A DNA stretch of 64,000 nt, from assembly GCA_003260075.1 (NCBI GenBank), contig QLIY01000603.1:36322-100321 (forward strand). The letters are read 5' to 3'. Each line of letters starts with the position of its first letter. Within the stretch, counting starts at the first letter, position 1. Made by a program: the position numbers and the translations under genes. This DNA comes from Phallusia mammillata (taxonomy: Eukaryota; Chordata; Ascidiacea; Phlebobranchia; Ascidiidae). Below are positions 15,001 through 25,800 of this stretch, in pieces. The notes under the pieces are model-generated. The model was not told the origin of the DNA. It saw nothing but the letters and a program-made list of their open reading frames with translations, and did not search any database.

Positions 15001-15701
15001 GCGTAATCGCATATGCAATTTATTCTGAATATTCTGAATAACCAGAACGTTTACTTAACTGGTGATAAGTTACCAGTTTTGATTTTGTATTCACAAAATA
15101 CTGCCCCCCCCCCAAAGGAATTCCTCCTCGGTTGGGAACCACTGACTTTAAACAATTTTCGTTAAAGTCTTATATTATTCATTGACATAAAAATGACTTT
15201 GCCAGACCCAATCTACTTTGCTATTCTAAGTACAGCCTCTTAAAACTAGTTCATAGTATGCGTAATCGCATATGCAATTTGCCAACATTCTGCTTATTCT
15301 AAATAACAAGAACATTTACTTGACTGGTGAAAAGTTACCAGTTTTGATTTTCTATGCACATAATAGTACCCCCCCCCCTTCGGGCCGGGTTCGGGCTCAG
15401 ATTTCGGGCCCGCTTGCAACTCTGTCACAGCAGGCTAGATTTTTCTAACGTTTGCCTTGCCCTTTATGGGAATGCTTGGTGGCTGGGTAATTCGGTGTAA
15501 CGCCTTTAATAGGCCTGGCGTACTATGATTTACGTAGCTAATAGGTTACTGTTTTGGGATCAGTATGCAATAAAACGGTTTACCAAAGCGCAAACTATAA
15601 TATTTATTCTTTTTCCTCTTCAGATGCGGAGATACTCAACAGCTGCTGTACTTATCGCCTTTGTGTCACTTCTCATTTATCTCATCTTCGGCAGCAGCTA
15701 G
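66..15701 (+). CDS. Coiled-coil protein with C-terminal membrane anchor (3' nine exons)
   Basis: Nine exons join in one open frame with canonical splice sites: 66-128, 209-253, 643-843, 4659-4835, 5876-6035, 8953-9057, 11839-11977, 14313-14426, 15624-15701; the start lies upstream of the window. They give about 360 codons, almost entirely charged, heptad-like helix rich in Glu, Gln, Lys, Leu and Ser. The last exon encodes MRRYST followed by a hydrophobic stretch of about 17 residues (AAVLIAFVSLLIYLIF) and GSS before the stop: a classic tail anchor, so the coiled coil should face the cytosol from the ER, Golgi or outer mitochondrial membrane. I cannot name the family; giantin-like golgins and SLMAP-like proteins share this layout, but no diagnostic motif was recognised. 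Introns carry many transposons and haplotype copies. Confidence 0.85.
1085..1345 (+). mobile_element. Composite tRNA-derived SINE
   Basis: tRNA-like promoter: box A GCTCAGTTGGTAAAGTG, box B GGGTTCGAATTTCACC. The body TTTTTCTAACCAGTGCCTTG, GGGAATGCTTGGTGACTGG and CTTCAATGGGCCTGTC is shared with copies at 15429-15535, 48146-48240, 51143-51255, 51653-51905 and 58065-58340. It is not a functional tRNA because the cloverleaf is decayed. Confidence 0.7.
4148..4420. repeat. Allele-like duplication across a C run
   Basis: Copy 1 about 4148-4277, C run 4278-4289, copy 2 4290-4420; the copies differ at isolated bases (TACCACAC versus TACAACAC, GACGTGG versus GACATGG). Confidence 0.85.
4895..5322. mobile_element. 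hAT non-autonomous element
   Basis: Starts CAGTGCTTCCCAACC and ends CCAGTGGGCCGCGG, with GCGGCCCAC-type motifs inside both ends. The 8-bp target duplication GACTAAAC flanks it exactly (4887-4894 and 5323-5330). It lies in an intron of the coiled-coil gene. Confidence 0.8.
6098..6836. mobile_element. hAT non-autonomous element, host of a nested hAT
   Basis: Terminal inverted repeats CAGGGGCGGGCAAC and GTTGCCCGCCCCTG; near-perfect 8-bp target duplications ATCTAGCC and AACTAGCC. A second element is inserted at 6231-6449. Confidence 0.85.
6231..6449. mobile_element. Nested hAT element
   Basis: Begins CAGTGGTTCTCAAAC and ends GTGTGAGAACCACTG, with perfect 8-bp duplications ACCTAAAC (6223-6230, 6450-6457). 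It is inserted in the older element 6098-6836. Confidence 0.88.
7031..7208. mobile_element. Short hAT element
   Basis: Ends CAGTGCCAGATTAA and TTAATCCAGCACTG, target duplication TGTCAATG at 7023-7030 and 7209-7216. Confidence 0.85.
7253..7464. repeat. Long imperfect palindrome
   Basis: Arms of about 60 bases (AAGCTGCAGACAGTGTACAT ... and its near reverse complement ... ATGTGCACTGTCTGAAGCTT) enclose a loop of about 80 bases. Probably a foldback MITE; no target duplication was identified. Confidence 0.6.
8032..8618. mobile_element. Inverted-repeat element with TGCAACTTTT motifs
   Basis: Ends CTAGGGCAAGTTTTTGCAAC and its reverse GTGCAACAAAAACTTGCCCTAG; direct repeat TGATAA on both sides (8026-8031, 8619-8624). 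TGCAACTTTT is repeated many times towards both ends. A truncated hAT end (TGTCAACCTGCGGCCCGC) lies inside at about 8475. I do not recognise the family. Confidence 0.6.
9283..9457. mobile_element. Pogo-like MITE
   Basis: Contains GGTTAATCCGGATC near one end and GATTAACCGAAGTTTACCGTA at the other, with AATTCAGACAAAACTTGAGG between. This is the same family as 12253-12465, 21253-21950 and 23471-23654. Its allelic copy is at about 9818-9941. Confidence 0.65.
9330..10290. repeat. 480-bp allele-like duplication across a C run
   Basis: Copy 1 9330-9805, C run 9806-9817, copy 2 9818-10290. Both contain the first part of the SxIP ORF. They differ by substitutions and small indels. Confidence 0.85.
10170..10843 (+). 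CDS. Intronic ORF with SxIP (EB1-binding) motif, interrupted by a poly-C duplication
   Basis: Between coiled-coil exons 9057 and 11839 lies a Ser/Pro/basic ORF starting MSSVPEYMRRGSRIPVPSLR. It contains SRIP in a basic, serine-rich context, the pattern of microtubule-end (EB1) binding motifs. Frame 10170 runs to a C run at 10529-10539. The following 130 bases repeat the preceding 130, then the ORF continues (TYSNSGVFIPKLMG...) to a stop at 10841-10843. Removing one copy gives about 177 residues in one frame. The ATG is just 3' of a TGACGTCA palindrome. A partial allelic copy of its 5' part is at about 9691-9805. It could be an alternative first or last exon of the host gene, or a nested gene; splicing is undetermined. 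Confidence 0.5.
10398..10672. repeat. Duplication inside the SxIP ORF
   Basis: About 10398-10529 and 10540-10672 flank a C run; the encoded peptides are the same except Ile/Thr in DNRVIP/DNRVTP, and the join shifts the frame. Confidence 0.88.
11222..11724. repeat. Two successive allele-like duplications
   Basis: First pair about 11222-11330 and 11341-11440 around a C run. Second pair about 11437-11552 and 11607-11724, with a C run (11553-11562) plus 45 unrelated bases between. Confidence 0.8.
12253..12465. mobile_element. Pogo-like MITE
   Basis: GTAAACCTCGGTTAAACCGG at one end and GGATTAACCGAGGTTAAATG at the other form inverted repeats; internal CCTAATTCGGACAAAA units are repeated. TIRs of this kind with TA flanks are typical of pogo/Tigger derivatives. 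Confidence 0.65.
13398..13552. repeat. Short allele-like duplication
   Basis: About 70 bases (TTGTAAAACTAACTACAGTT...) on each side of a C run at 13469-13478. Confidence 0.85.
14481..14886. mobile_element. hAT element split by a poly-C duplication
   Basis: Starts CAGTGGTTTCCAACC and ends GGTTGGGAACCACTG. A C run at 14663-14673 divides two copies of its interior (about 14522-14662 and 14674-14817). A further allelic copy of its 3' end starts at 15114. Confidence 0.7.
14522..15368. repeat. Two overlapping allele-like duplications
   Basis: About 14522-14662 with 14674-14817, and about 14856-15103 with 15114-15368; C runs at 14663-14673 and 15104-15113 mark the joins. Confidence 0.82.
15429..15535 (+). 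mobile_element. Partial composite SINE
   Basis: GCTAGATTTTTCTAACGTTTGCC, then GGGAATGCTTGGTGGCTGG and CCTTTAATAGGCCTGGCGTA: 3' body only, next to a C run (15368-15378) and a TTCGGGCCGGGTTCGGGC-type repeat. Confidence 0.6.
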
Positions 15702-15706
15702 TAAAA

Positions 15707-15981
15707 TATATACAACAAAGCACATAACAGCGTTGTGATCATTTTCCTGCACCATTAAACTTGTTTTCTTTGTTGGTTTTGTCGACCTCGACTTAATTTT
15801 TCGCCCCTTGCGTTCCCTACGCGAGCTAATTTATGTAAACCCCCCCCCCTATATACAACAAAGCACATAACAGCGTTGTGATCATTTTCCTGCACCAGTA
15901 AACCTGTTCTCTATGTTGGTTTTGTCGACCTCGACTTAATTTTTCGCCCTTTGCGTTCCCTACGCGAGCTAATTTATGTAA
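15707..15981. repeat. Allele-like duplication of the coiled-coil 3' UTR
   Basis: Copies about 15707-15838 and 15850-15981 around a C run, a few bases after the coiled-coil stop codon. Confidence 0.85.
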
Positions 15982-17074
15982 TTTATGCGACCCAATGGTT
16001 AAAATGGGGTCAAGGTTGAAATGTCCCCAAAATATTACCATGGACTTAGCCACCGGTCCCCAAGGATGGTTATATCTGTGGCATACAATCATATTCACAA
16101 CTTTACCACCAAATATCACAAAACTAAATAAATGTTGTTGTTATACATTCGAAATATTTACTCCAGCTCGTTCTAAATTATATCTTTTTCTACTCTAATA
16201 TTTTTGTTGAAATGTTTATAGACTCGGTTCAGTACTATAAAAGGATGGTATGTTTGCGCATATATTTGCGTTTCATGAGCGCTACGCTATGCCAAATCGA
16301 AGCAACTTGTCACTTTTCAAAGGCATTATATCATGGTTTTGTAATAAGTTAACGGAATTCATCATTGAAATGTGCTGAAAAAATGAACAAATTTGAGCCA
16401 TCACGGTTTAAATTAGTTTATATTTCGAAAAAAACTCAAATAAGTAGTGAAGTATCCTGCCTTAAATACAAATATTGCATTATTCAGCTGCCTATTATAT
16501 GTAAAAAACGGTTTAGTTGCCATTCCTTCACTGCAAAACAAAACCGAGACATGAGCATGTCGCCTTCAAGCTGGTGCTCGCCTTTTTCACAACTAAGCGT
16601 GCCTTTTTCACTTTTCTCTCGAAATCCCTTCTTCACTTTGACCCTCTCTCGTTTATTATAGAAGTGCTACAAATTTTTCAACGTGTTATAACCCAGCGGG
16701 CGTTTTGTGCAGCGTTCAACGTTTCATGTGCCTCTTCTACCCATCTGTCTGTTTGTGTGTTCTTTGTCGTTTGTTTGTTTTTCTTCTTGTTAGTGTTCGA
16801 GTGTGTGGTTGATCGCGCTCTACGTGTTTTTCGATCTATCCGTGCAAGTCTAAGGAACAACCCCAGTAAACACTGTTCACCATTTCGCTTTATGCTTTTT
16901 TATATTTAGCTGCAAAGTGAAGGTTTGCTGTTGCTGGGCTTCAAAGTCAGTTTTAGGAAAATTTACCAAAAGCAAGTCTCAGACCAAGAAAGTTGGAGCA
17001 AAGATTCAAAACAACTAATGACTAATGAGCAATTTTCATTCGGATCTTTTGTTCGGCTTTTCTTTCGTCTAATG

Positions 17075-17556
17075 CAGGGGTCACCAAACTTTTTTCACTG
17101 CGGGCCGGATAAGTTTCAAAATGATTCGCGCGGGCCGCATAGTTTACATGTCCTAGCGCCGCCTTTCAAAACTTAGCCCGAGAGTTAATTTTTCTTGGTG
17201 CGGCAAGATATGGTCTTTCTACAAATTTAAAATCTGGTGTTACAACTGTTAAATTGTATAGGTCGTCTCTTACGAGCAATGCTTGTATATTACGTTACAA
17301 TTAACAAAAAAAGGCATTTGTTTGCGCACAATTGACACTTGTAGTCTTGTCTGTGACGTAACGTGGAACAATCCTGGGCGTTGTAATCCTATCAAACTAA
17401 GCAATATTGTATTCCACATATCGCGACAGGAAAACTTTCGTAAGAAGTAGATTAATTTTTGAATGTTACAAAGTTATCAATACGATTTGGCAAACCAAAA
17501 AATGTCGTCGCGGGCCGGATGAAATGACCTCGCGGGCCGTAGTTTGGTGACCCCTG
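17075..17556. mobile_element. hAT non-autonomous element
   Basis: TIRs CAGGGGTCACCAAAC and GTTTGGTGACCCCTG, perfect target duplication GTCTAATG (17067-17074, 17557-17564). A relative in opposite orientation starts near 34887 (GGGGATCACCAAACTACG). Confidence 0.9.
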
Positions 17557-18899
17557 GTCTAATGGTATAGCTGCCATCTTTTCTACTTTATTTCTACCAG
17601 AACCAGAGCTGTAAGTCGGGCCTAAATGGGGTTCTTAGAAACAATTCCAATTCGGGTCAGCTGACAACTCTGCCCATAACAGGCATACACACTGTTTGAA
17701 ACTTATACTGTAGGAATGTTTTTTGCCGACAAAAATCAGTTACCACTTTTTCAAAGCTAAAGAAGCCAAGTACAAATAAATAGGCAGCTCTTTTAGATAC
17801 AATTACGTCTGGTTTGACTATCATCTGTTGCTCATTATTTGTAAAAAATATCACCCAAAATCGATAGCTTTTTTTGCTTGCGAAAAAAGTAGCTTTGGAC
17901 ACGAAAAATATATACAAGCATCTGCTGGAATAGATACGTCGTAAGTATATGAGTTGCACGGCAAATTGATACAGAGATGGAAACGTAACAGCATGCTACA
18001 CGAGATGAAATTGCGTTTGACAGTAAAACAAGAAAAGTTTAGGAAAAGCTTTTAAGGGTGTACGAGGCTAGAAAATCGCTTATTACACATGGGCAAAATT
18101 TTAACTTCAAAATGCCCTAAATTTTAAAGTACGTTATAAAGGCTAATTTCGAACATAAACTATCTTTACTTTTTGATAAACATTAAGTAGTTTACAAAAA
18201 GACATGCAAATATACAGTATAAATTATGAAACTTATATCTTTTATCCCTTTGCACTTAGGGAGTCGATTTTAGCGCAAAACTAATAAACTGTACAAATAC
18301 AGAGAAACACACATACTTGAAACTGATTGCATTGTTTGCTTGTTTTAAGGAAACACAAAAAAGCCACCCGCTACAAAATATATAGTACGGGGCAAGGTAA
18401 AGAAATTCGACCATAATTGCTCACAAATTGTGAAAATGTTTTTTAAAAACAAGTTGTTATACACGTTTTACTACTAATACATTTAAAAGTTAATAGTGTA
18501 ATACTCTGATTAAATACATCGTTTTTTATGGCCAGAAAATTACCATTTGGGTAAATAGATAAATACTGAAATGTGAGATGAAAAGATACAGTTCAAACTT
18601 TATGCAAAAAATGGCAAAATGCGTAATTTTTAGAATCTATTTTAAGGGTGCTAAGTTATGCACAAGCTCTAAGAAAAAATGGCACAAATAAACGAGCAAC
18701 AGATATAGAAATATTTTTACCTTCAAAAAGTTTAAGCTGTAAATTGAAAAACGGGCTTCCAAACCTTTCATTTGTACTGTACTCACAAATTCAGTCTTTT
18801 TGTACTGTATGATTTCGCTACAGCGCACACAGTCTACAAATTGCCATCAAAAGAAACAAGAGATTGCAAATTCGCATTGTTTGAATTCAAACCAACCAA

Positions 18900-21800
18900 T
18901 CAGGCAGCGTCGCCGCTTTCCTTGCTATCAACTTCTTCTTGTGTTTCAGCTTCGGGCGGTTTCGTTTCCGACGCTGCGATCATACGACTTTGTGCTTCCA
19001 GGTCGTTTTCGATTTGACGTTGCTTCGAATTTTCCTCGTGTTCGATCTGCACAATAGGCATTGTGACGTCACAAGTTGCTATTTTTAAATAGTAGCCTAT
19101 AGGCTACAGTTATCTAAGTTTGTGATACCTTTTTTTCGGCAAAATTAATATCATGTTAATATACTCGTTATTTACCGTGATACCCCCCCCCCTGGACAAT
19201 AGGCATTGTGACGTCACAAGTTGCTACTTTTAAATAGTAGCCTATCTAAGTTTGTGATACCTATTCTTCGGTAAAATTAATATCATGTTAATATACTCGT
19301 AATTGACCACTATCGGCTTATCAACGCATTGGGATTCACCATCCCAAAGTATGCTATTAACCGAAATTGTCTCATAGCCTTAAGATAAAAAAGCGGGGCC
19401 CAACTGATTTAAAGTTTTAACAATCGCTGCCCACATAAAAAGGGCCTAGCAGAACAGAAAAATGCCTTATCGCGCGAAAATATCCTTTAATAATGCTGTA
19501 TAACACCTTTAATATGATCTTGCATGAAAAAAAATGAATAATATATTGCCAAGGTACCTTGCTCTGCTCCATAACCCTTGCAGTGTTGATAGCGCAGCAC
19601 ACGCCCCCCCCCCATACAATAGATTGCTAAAGGTCAAAACAAAGTTGAACCCAAGAAAGTATAACATCTCTTTTTACAATAGTTGACCAAGTTTAGTCTT
19701 ACAAGAGTACCTTTTGTCGACTCAAATTAGAAATATTTTGGAGTCATATCATTAACTATAAGACCGAGCAAACGACAAAATTGCGAGGGCAATTGACCAC
19801 CATCGTCTTATGAACGCATTGGGATTCACGATCCCTAAGTATGCGAAATTGTCTCACAATCTTAAGATAAAAAAGCGGAGCCCAAATGACTCAAAGTTCT
19901 AACGGTCGCTGCCTATATGAACGGAGCCTAGCAGAGGAAAATACCTTGTCACACAAAAATATCCTGTATTAGTGTAAACGCCTTTATAATAGAATCCCAC
20001 GTGAAAAACATTAGTAATACATTGCCAAAGTACCTTGCTCTGTTCCATAACCCTTGCAGTGTTGATAGCGCAGCACACATCATCACCATCAGCATTGCTC
20101 TCAAACGTGTAACACATAAGTTGTGACGTGTTAACTTGCTTGACAATGAAGCCAAGGAGGCGTGGGTTGTCAGCTAGAGTCTTAGCACGAAGAACGGAAG
20201 AAGCCGGAAAACTCTCTCTGTTGAACTACAAGATACATTTCATATGTTAGTTAAACAGCTTATGAGAGTTGCACGAATTACCCAAGACGCCTAGCTATGA
20301 AACCAACACCTCCTGGAAACATCAAATGTTGCCTACATTCGGCTAGATATAAGTACTAATATTCCCTTTGTTTTTTTTTACAAATAGGTTTGATTCTGAC
20401 CTGCCTTTACAATTCGTTACGTAATTATATGTATAAATACGTTACCTAGATAAGTAGCTAGTTACTGGACAAAACCAAATGCCCAACAGACCTTCGGGCC
20501 TATACGTTATTATCAAAAAAAGACTCGAATTCGGACCGGGCTTATACTTTCAGGTTCAGGTAGGGTTAGAACTTTTCGGCCCGCTTATAACTCACATTAA
20601 AGGGGAAACATTGGTAGGGACCAAAAACAGATAGCCTCTTTCGTTATTATTTTGGTACACTTTTACAAGCGCTATTAGTATTCGGAGACAACTTTGTGTA
20701 ATTTTTTACTGCTTGGGCAATTAAAGTATCTTTAAAATTTCGGTTGTACAGTACCGGACTATTCAATCTCACAGCAAAAACACAAATTAAGATCACAGCG
20801 AAAATACAAGGGACTAAGGCGGGAGTGTAATCGCAACGTTGTGAAGCTTTATAATAGAGTCCAAAGCAAGTTACCCCCCCCCCACTGCTTGGGCAATTAA
20901 AGTATCTTTAAAATTTCGGTTGTACAGTACCTGACTATTCAATCTCATAGCAAAAACACAAATTAAGCTTACAGCGAAAATACGAGGGACTAAGGCAACG
21001 TTGTGAAGCTTTATAATAGAGTCCAAAACAAGTGTTACATACCTGAGTAGCTGGATCAACCAGACGAACGGCGCAGTCACTAATGGCGAGATGGAGCTCA
21101 TTCATGCGGAACATCTTGTGATAGGCCCGTGCAGCCATCACGTGACAAATGGTTTCGGCAATTGAGCTGTCTAAGTGGGCATCTTCCCCAACCTGTGGAT
21201 TGTTGATGTGCAATTAACCTCAGACGTAATGGGTACATGATGCTTAATACAGTAAACCTTGGTTAATATTAGTGATGTACCGTCTAAATTTCGATTCGGC
21301 CGAAACCGAATATTCGGCGGTTTTGCCGAATAAATTCGGCCGAATCAACCGAATCATTTATGACGTCACGCGAAGTCGTACGCTACGCGTTAGACATGAA
21401 AAAATGTTCATCTACCAGGCAACTAGTGCAGAATAGTCGTGTTTCGTCCTCATTTCAGTTCTGTGGGGTGTAAAATTGCCTCAAGCATGATTGGCAACCT
21501 GCCAATGAATTACTAATTTTTTGACTACAGTGGGAAAAACGATAATGTGTTGAAAAAGATAAAAATTGACGCGATTTTCGTTATGTTTGGGCTTTTGAAA
21601 GATTCCGTGGTACCTTAATGAGCAGAAAAGACATGTTTAACGCTTTAAATTTGTGTTCGTAAAATATTCGGTTTCGGCCGAATCGCAACAAATTATTCGG
21701 CCGAAACCGAATCTTTGCAAAAATGACCGATTCGGCCGAATAAATTCGGCAAACCGAATATTCGGTACATCTCTAGTTAGTATGGGCCCGTTTCGACCCA

Positions 21801-22883
21801 AAAATAGTCCTGACTAGGTGAAGATCTGGATTAACTGAAGTCGATTAGTTCAAGCCTTAGTACATTACAAATTATTTGTACCTCAAGTTTTGTCGGAATT
21901 AGGCGAATTTCCAGATTTACCGGTTTAACCTAGGTTTACTGTATATGCGAGCTCATATGACAAATTTGCATGTTAAAAACACAAACACAAAAATAGTTAC
22001 AAACAAGACATAGAACAATGAATATCAGAAAAGAGTCTACTGTTGTTTCAGATTTAGATTTTCACAGTGGAAAGCCCCTTCTGTAGGTCATTACAAAAGA
22101 TCTTTTCTTTCCTTATACACTGTTTGACAAAGCATTAAAAAAATCCACACAAGTCTACAGCTAATTTTAGCCATGTATTACAGGGTTTGACACACAAACA
22201 TGTAATTTGCCAAATAAAGGTTACAACATTCCAAAAGACAGACACATAATTAGGGGTTACAAAAACATAAAATGAGTAGTGATGGGACGATACCAGGTTT
22301 TGAAGCGAGTACCGATACCGAGTACGAGTACCACATGTATATACCTTCGATACCGAGTACCGAGTACGATTACCGAGTACTTAGGTGTAGTGTTGTACTT
22401 AGTTGTATATCACTGGCTAATTTATCTGCCATGGTCGGGGTACAGGCGTGCACACACACATGCCGAAAAATGTAATCTCCACGTGATAGCGAAAAAGATA
22501 ATTATACGTAAACTGGCGGAACTTTTTTCCAATTTTGTGCTGTCCGAAGCAAATATTGGCATAAAGTTCCCCGTATTCTTATGGTGTAAATCGGCCTTTG
22601 GTACTCGCACGTTGGTATCGAAAACTGAGGCAAAATATTTCGATACCGAGTACGAGTATCGATACCACTGAAATCGTTCGATACCATCGATACCGAGTAC
22701 CGGGTACCGGGTACCCGTCCCATCACTAAAAATGAGTGTCACAAATAACATCAGTTCTTACCCTTCTGCAGCCTAGAAATCGCACCACAAACATTGCCTT
22801 AAACGCTGCCTCATCAGTGTCAATTACTGCTGGTTGTTCAGAAGTGAATGGGTTATGTCTTGGTTGGTTCGTGTCCGAAGCAG
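18900..22883 (-). CDS. APPL: APPL PTB domain and C-terminus
   Basis: Exons 22762-22883, 21043-21192 and 20034-20225 form the phosphotyrosine-binding fold (AMFVVRFLG; AARAYHKMFRMNELHL; RLLGFIVKQVNTSQLMCYTF; CCAINTARVMEQ). The last exon 18900-19046 gives a charged helix and acidic tail ending ESGDAA. For the 20034-20225 exon the acceptor before TTCAACAGAG (exon end 20225) was chosen because the nearby AG a few bases inside gives an in-frame stop. A partial allelic copy of this exon is at 19558-19602, cut by a C run. Confidence 0.92.
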
Positions 22884-25800
22884 CTACAAAGCAAACACAA
22901 ATGACATTATGTGTTAAGTTGAAGACTTGACTGTTATGATAATATGCCAATGTTGGTGTCCATAAAGTTTTAATGCTAATTACCCTTTGTGGTGTTGAAT
23001 GTACATAAATTATTTAAATGGCATCTGCTAAATCTGGGATTGCATGTTAACCAAAGGTGAGAAAAAATGAATAATATTTTTGCAAGTTTGTTACGCAGAC
23101 GCAACAAAATGCAATAAAAGAATTCTTGTCCATTTTTGTCAATCTACATTTGATTTAAAGCTTACTCTTTAAAAATTCTGTCAGGGCCACAGTGTAGAAC
23201 ACAACACACAATGAATTCAGACGTTATACAGTACACATTTTCTCCTAATAGAAAACATATTGATTTTTACTCTTATTTTTAACAGTGTGTCCTATCACAT
23301 TTCTGGGTGATATCATGTGCTTTGCAGATGTTGACCAAATGTCACAAATTCACCAGACAAAACAGTTTAATCAATACAAGGGTTTTGTCCGGTCCACATG
23401 TTATTTTAACACCACAGAAGGTGTTTAGTTACATTTAAAAAGGGTGGTCAGGCATCATGTTATGCACAAATACAGTTAACCTCGGATAATTCGGACCCGT
23501 TGGAACCCAATTTTTTTATCTGGATCCAGGATAACCAATGTGGATTAGTTAAAGCCTTGCCACGTTATAAATCATTTGTACCTTAAATTTTGTTCGAATT
23601 AGGGGAGGATCCGGATTAATCAAATTTCGTTTAATCAAGGTTTGCTGCAGTATTTCTATAATTTTCAAATACTTTGGTAAGTTTTCACTCTACAGTTTTT
23701 TTCATATTCTATCATACAAACTAGTTATAAAATCATCTCACTGCGTTTTTTCACATATTGTTAGTTGGAATTCTCCTTTTCTGGCACATTACGATACAAA
23801 GGTTTCTAGAAGCGGTATCATACAGGTTTCACTGATTTAAAAAAGGTTAAATCAGGTTGGTGTGATCAACCTTAAACTCACCTCTGTAAAAAGTACATAC
23901 TTAACAATCATACATTATGCCAAATAATATAATTGTGATCATTAATCTATTGTTATATGGCACATAAGCCTGATGCATGCTTGGACTTACACATGTTATT
24001 AACAATAGATGCCTAACCAAACAGAACCAACCGTTTGAATAGAACAATATATATATATATATATAGACCTATTGATCAAAAAACAAAGTGACCTATACAT
24101 ATATACATTTATTTGTATAGTTCTTTTTTCCCAATCAATGCACTTTCAGTTTTAGCCAATTCCAAAAAACATTTTTTAATTTGGGTCAGTCAGTGCAAAA
24201 TGTGTTAAAATTTCATTTACCTGTTGGGTGTGTAGGTTCAGAAGCAGTCTGGTTTGTCGAATCATCCTAAAACAAAGCAAGTCACAGTCGTTATACTAAT
24301 AATTGCAAGCGACATGAATATGCCTGAATAATGTTGCACATTGTAACTGCAATGAATTATTAATTGGGAAGGGCTACATCTCATTCCCTATGCCAAACAT
24401 ACCCTTAGAATGTATTGCCAAAATTTAGACCGGATATATTATGAGAGATTGGTTAAATAAGATTGCAATATAAGCATAATAACATAGATACATTTTAATG
24501 TTTTCAGTATTATTTTGCCTTCGTAAATTAAATCCCCTTCACAGTACACAGTGGAATGTACAAAAGCCATGTAGTTTTTATATGCTATTTAAACAGAATA
24601 CTTTCAAGGTTAAAAGTATTTGATAGGAGTTTTGACTTGCAAGTTGAAACTTATAACTTGGGCAAAATACATAAGTTTCCCAATTTGGCATCAAATACTC
24701 AAAAATTAAAACTTAATTATAAAATGCACATACGTTATATCAAGACAAGACACAACCACGAAAATGTAAAAAAACACATTTACCTTAGGTAATTCCTTTG
24801 TTTCCGAAACTGGTGAAGGTAGATCGAACAGTATAGGCTCTGTTTGGTCAATCTTTGCATCAAAACTTGATTCACTAGGTTCATTAACATTCGAGGTGGA
24901 ATTAGATCGACTTTCTCTCTGAGGTTTTTCCTCTGGAGCCATAAAGGACGTGGCAGCCATCTTTAGCCGTTCGAACATTGATGGGCGCAAACTTTCGTGC
25001 TTGCTTTCAAAGGAACTGGAATGCTGTTGTTCGTCTGATGTTTTTTGATCTTCAGGTGTCACCATTTGTCCTACAATTATATACATTTGACAAATACCAC
25101 AAATTTGTTGTGCTTACATGCCCTCAAGCTGTCCAGTATTTTAGGCTAAATCGTGTAAATCATGCAGCTATTTTTTTAGACAATTGGAAGATTTTCTTTT
25201 TAGGTATTAGTCTCTTTAAAGTATATTTGCCATAAGTACAAAACTTTATATAGCTTTGATTACTGTGAACAAAATTGCACAATGTTTTACAATACGCCAT
25301 ATTAAGTCAATATGTCTTATACATGACAACAGCATTATCAAAACAATAATGCAGTATTTCAAAACAAATATAAAATAAGAGATGGTTATCACATATTGAC
25401 CATGTGCAGTGCCGTGGCACATACACTTTAAAATCAAGGATTTTACAACTATATATACATGTCTAAAATGCTTCGCGTTTTTCATGCGAAGCAAATAAAC
25501 TACATTTAGGGTCAACTAAATCTAACGTCAGCTTTAATTTTGCTTTTTTAAATCCTTGACCAAAAATACATTGATATTCAAACAAGTCAAACCTGGAATG
25601 TCTGGAACAAGTTCTAGATTGCTTTGTGAACTGGAAAGGTTATCGTCGGGTGGTCCTTGGGCTTTTAGTGCCTTTATGGCTGCCTGTCTTGGGTTATCGT
25701 GCAGATACAATCCTGCAGCAATGTTTCTGATGGTTGCGATCCATTCTTCACATTTATGCTTGCTCTCAGCTTGCAGAATAACTGAATGCCTCCCATCAGA

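Larger units (their letters stand above)
15702..18899. other. Intergenic, tail-to-tail between coiled-coil gene and APPL
   Basis: Holds the duplicated 3' UTR of the coiled-coil gene, the hAT element 17075-17556 and a GTAAGTCGGGCC-type dispersed repeat near 17610. I see no supported gene. Confidence 0.6.

Noticed and set aside
16365..16909. Overlapping plus-strand ORFs of 98 and 130 residues
   Set aside because: Low-complexity, T-rich composition, no domain, no neighbouring exons in phase; probably chance.
9060..19065. Recurrent TGACGTCA sites as a shared regulatory system
   Set aside because: Several copies are haplotype duplicates of the same site and others are scattered in introns; the count is inflated and no consistent spacing to genes was found.
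21270..21775. CRISPR-like array of TTCGGCCGAA repeats
   Set aside because: Repeats are palindromic, irregularly spaced and confined to the ends of an element with hAT inverted repeats and 8-bp target duplications, in a eukaryotic genome.
22422..22751. ORFs of up to 130 residues in 22272-22751
   Set aside because: They lie inside a hAT element and arise from its GATACC repeats; no transposase similarity seen.
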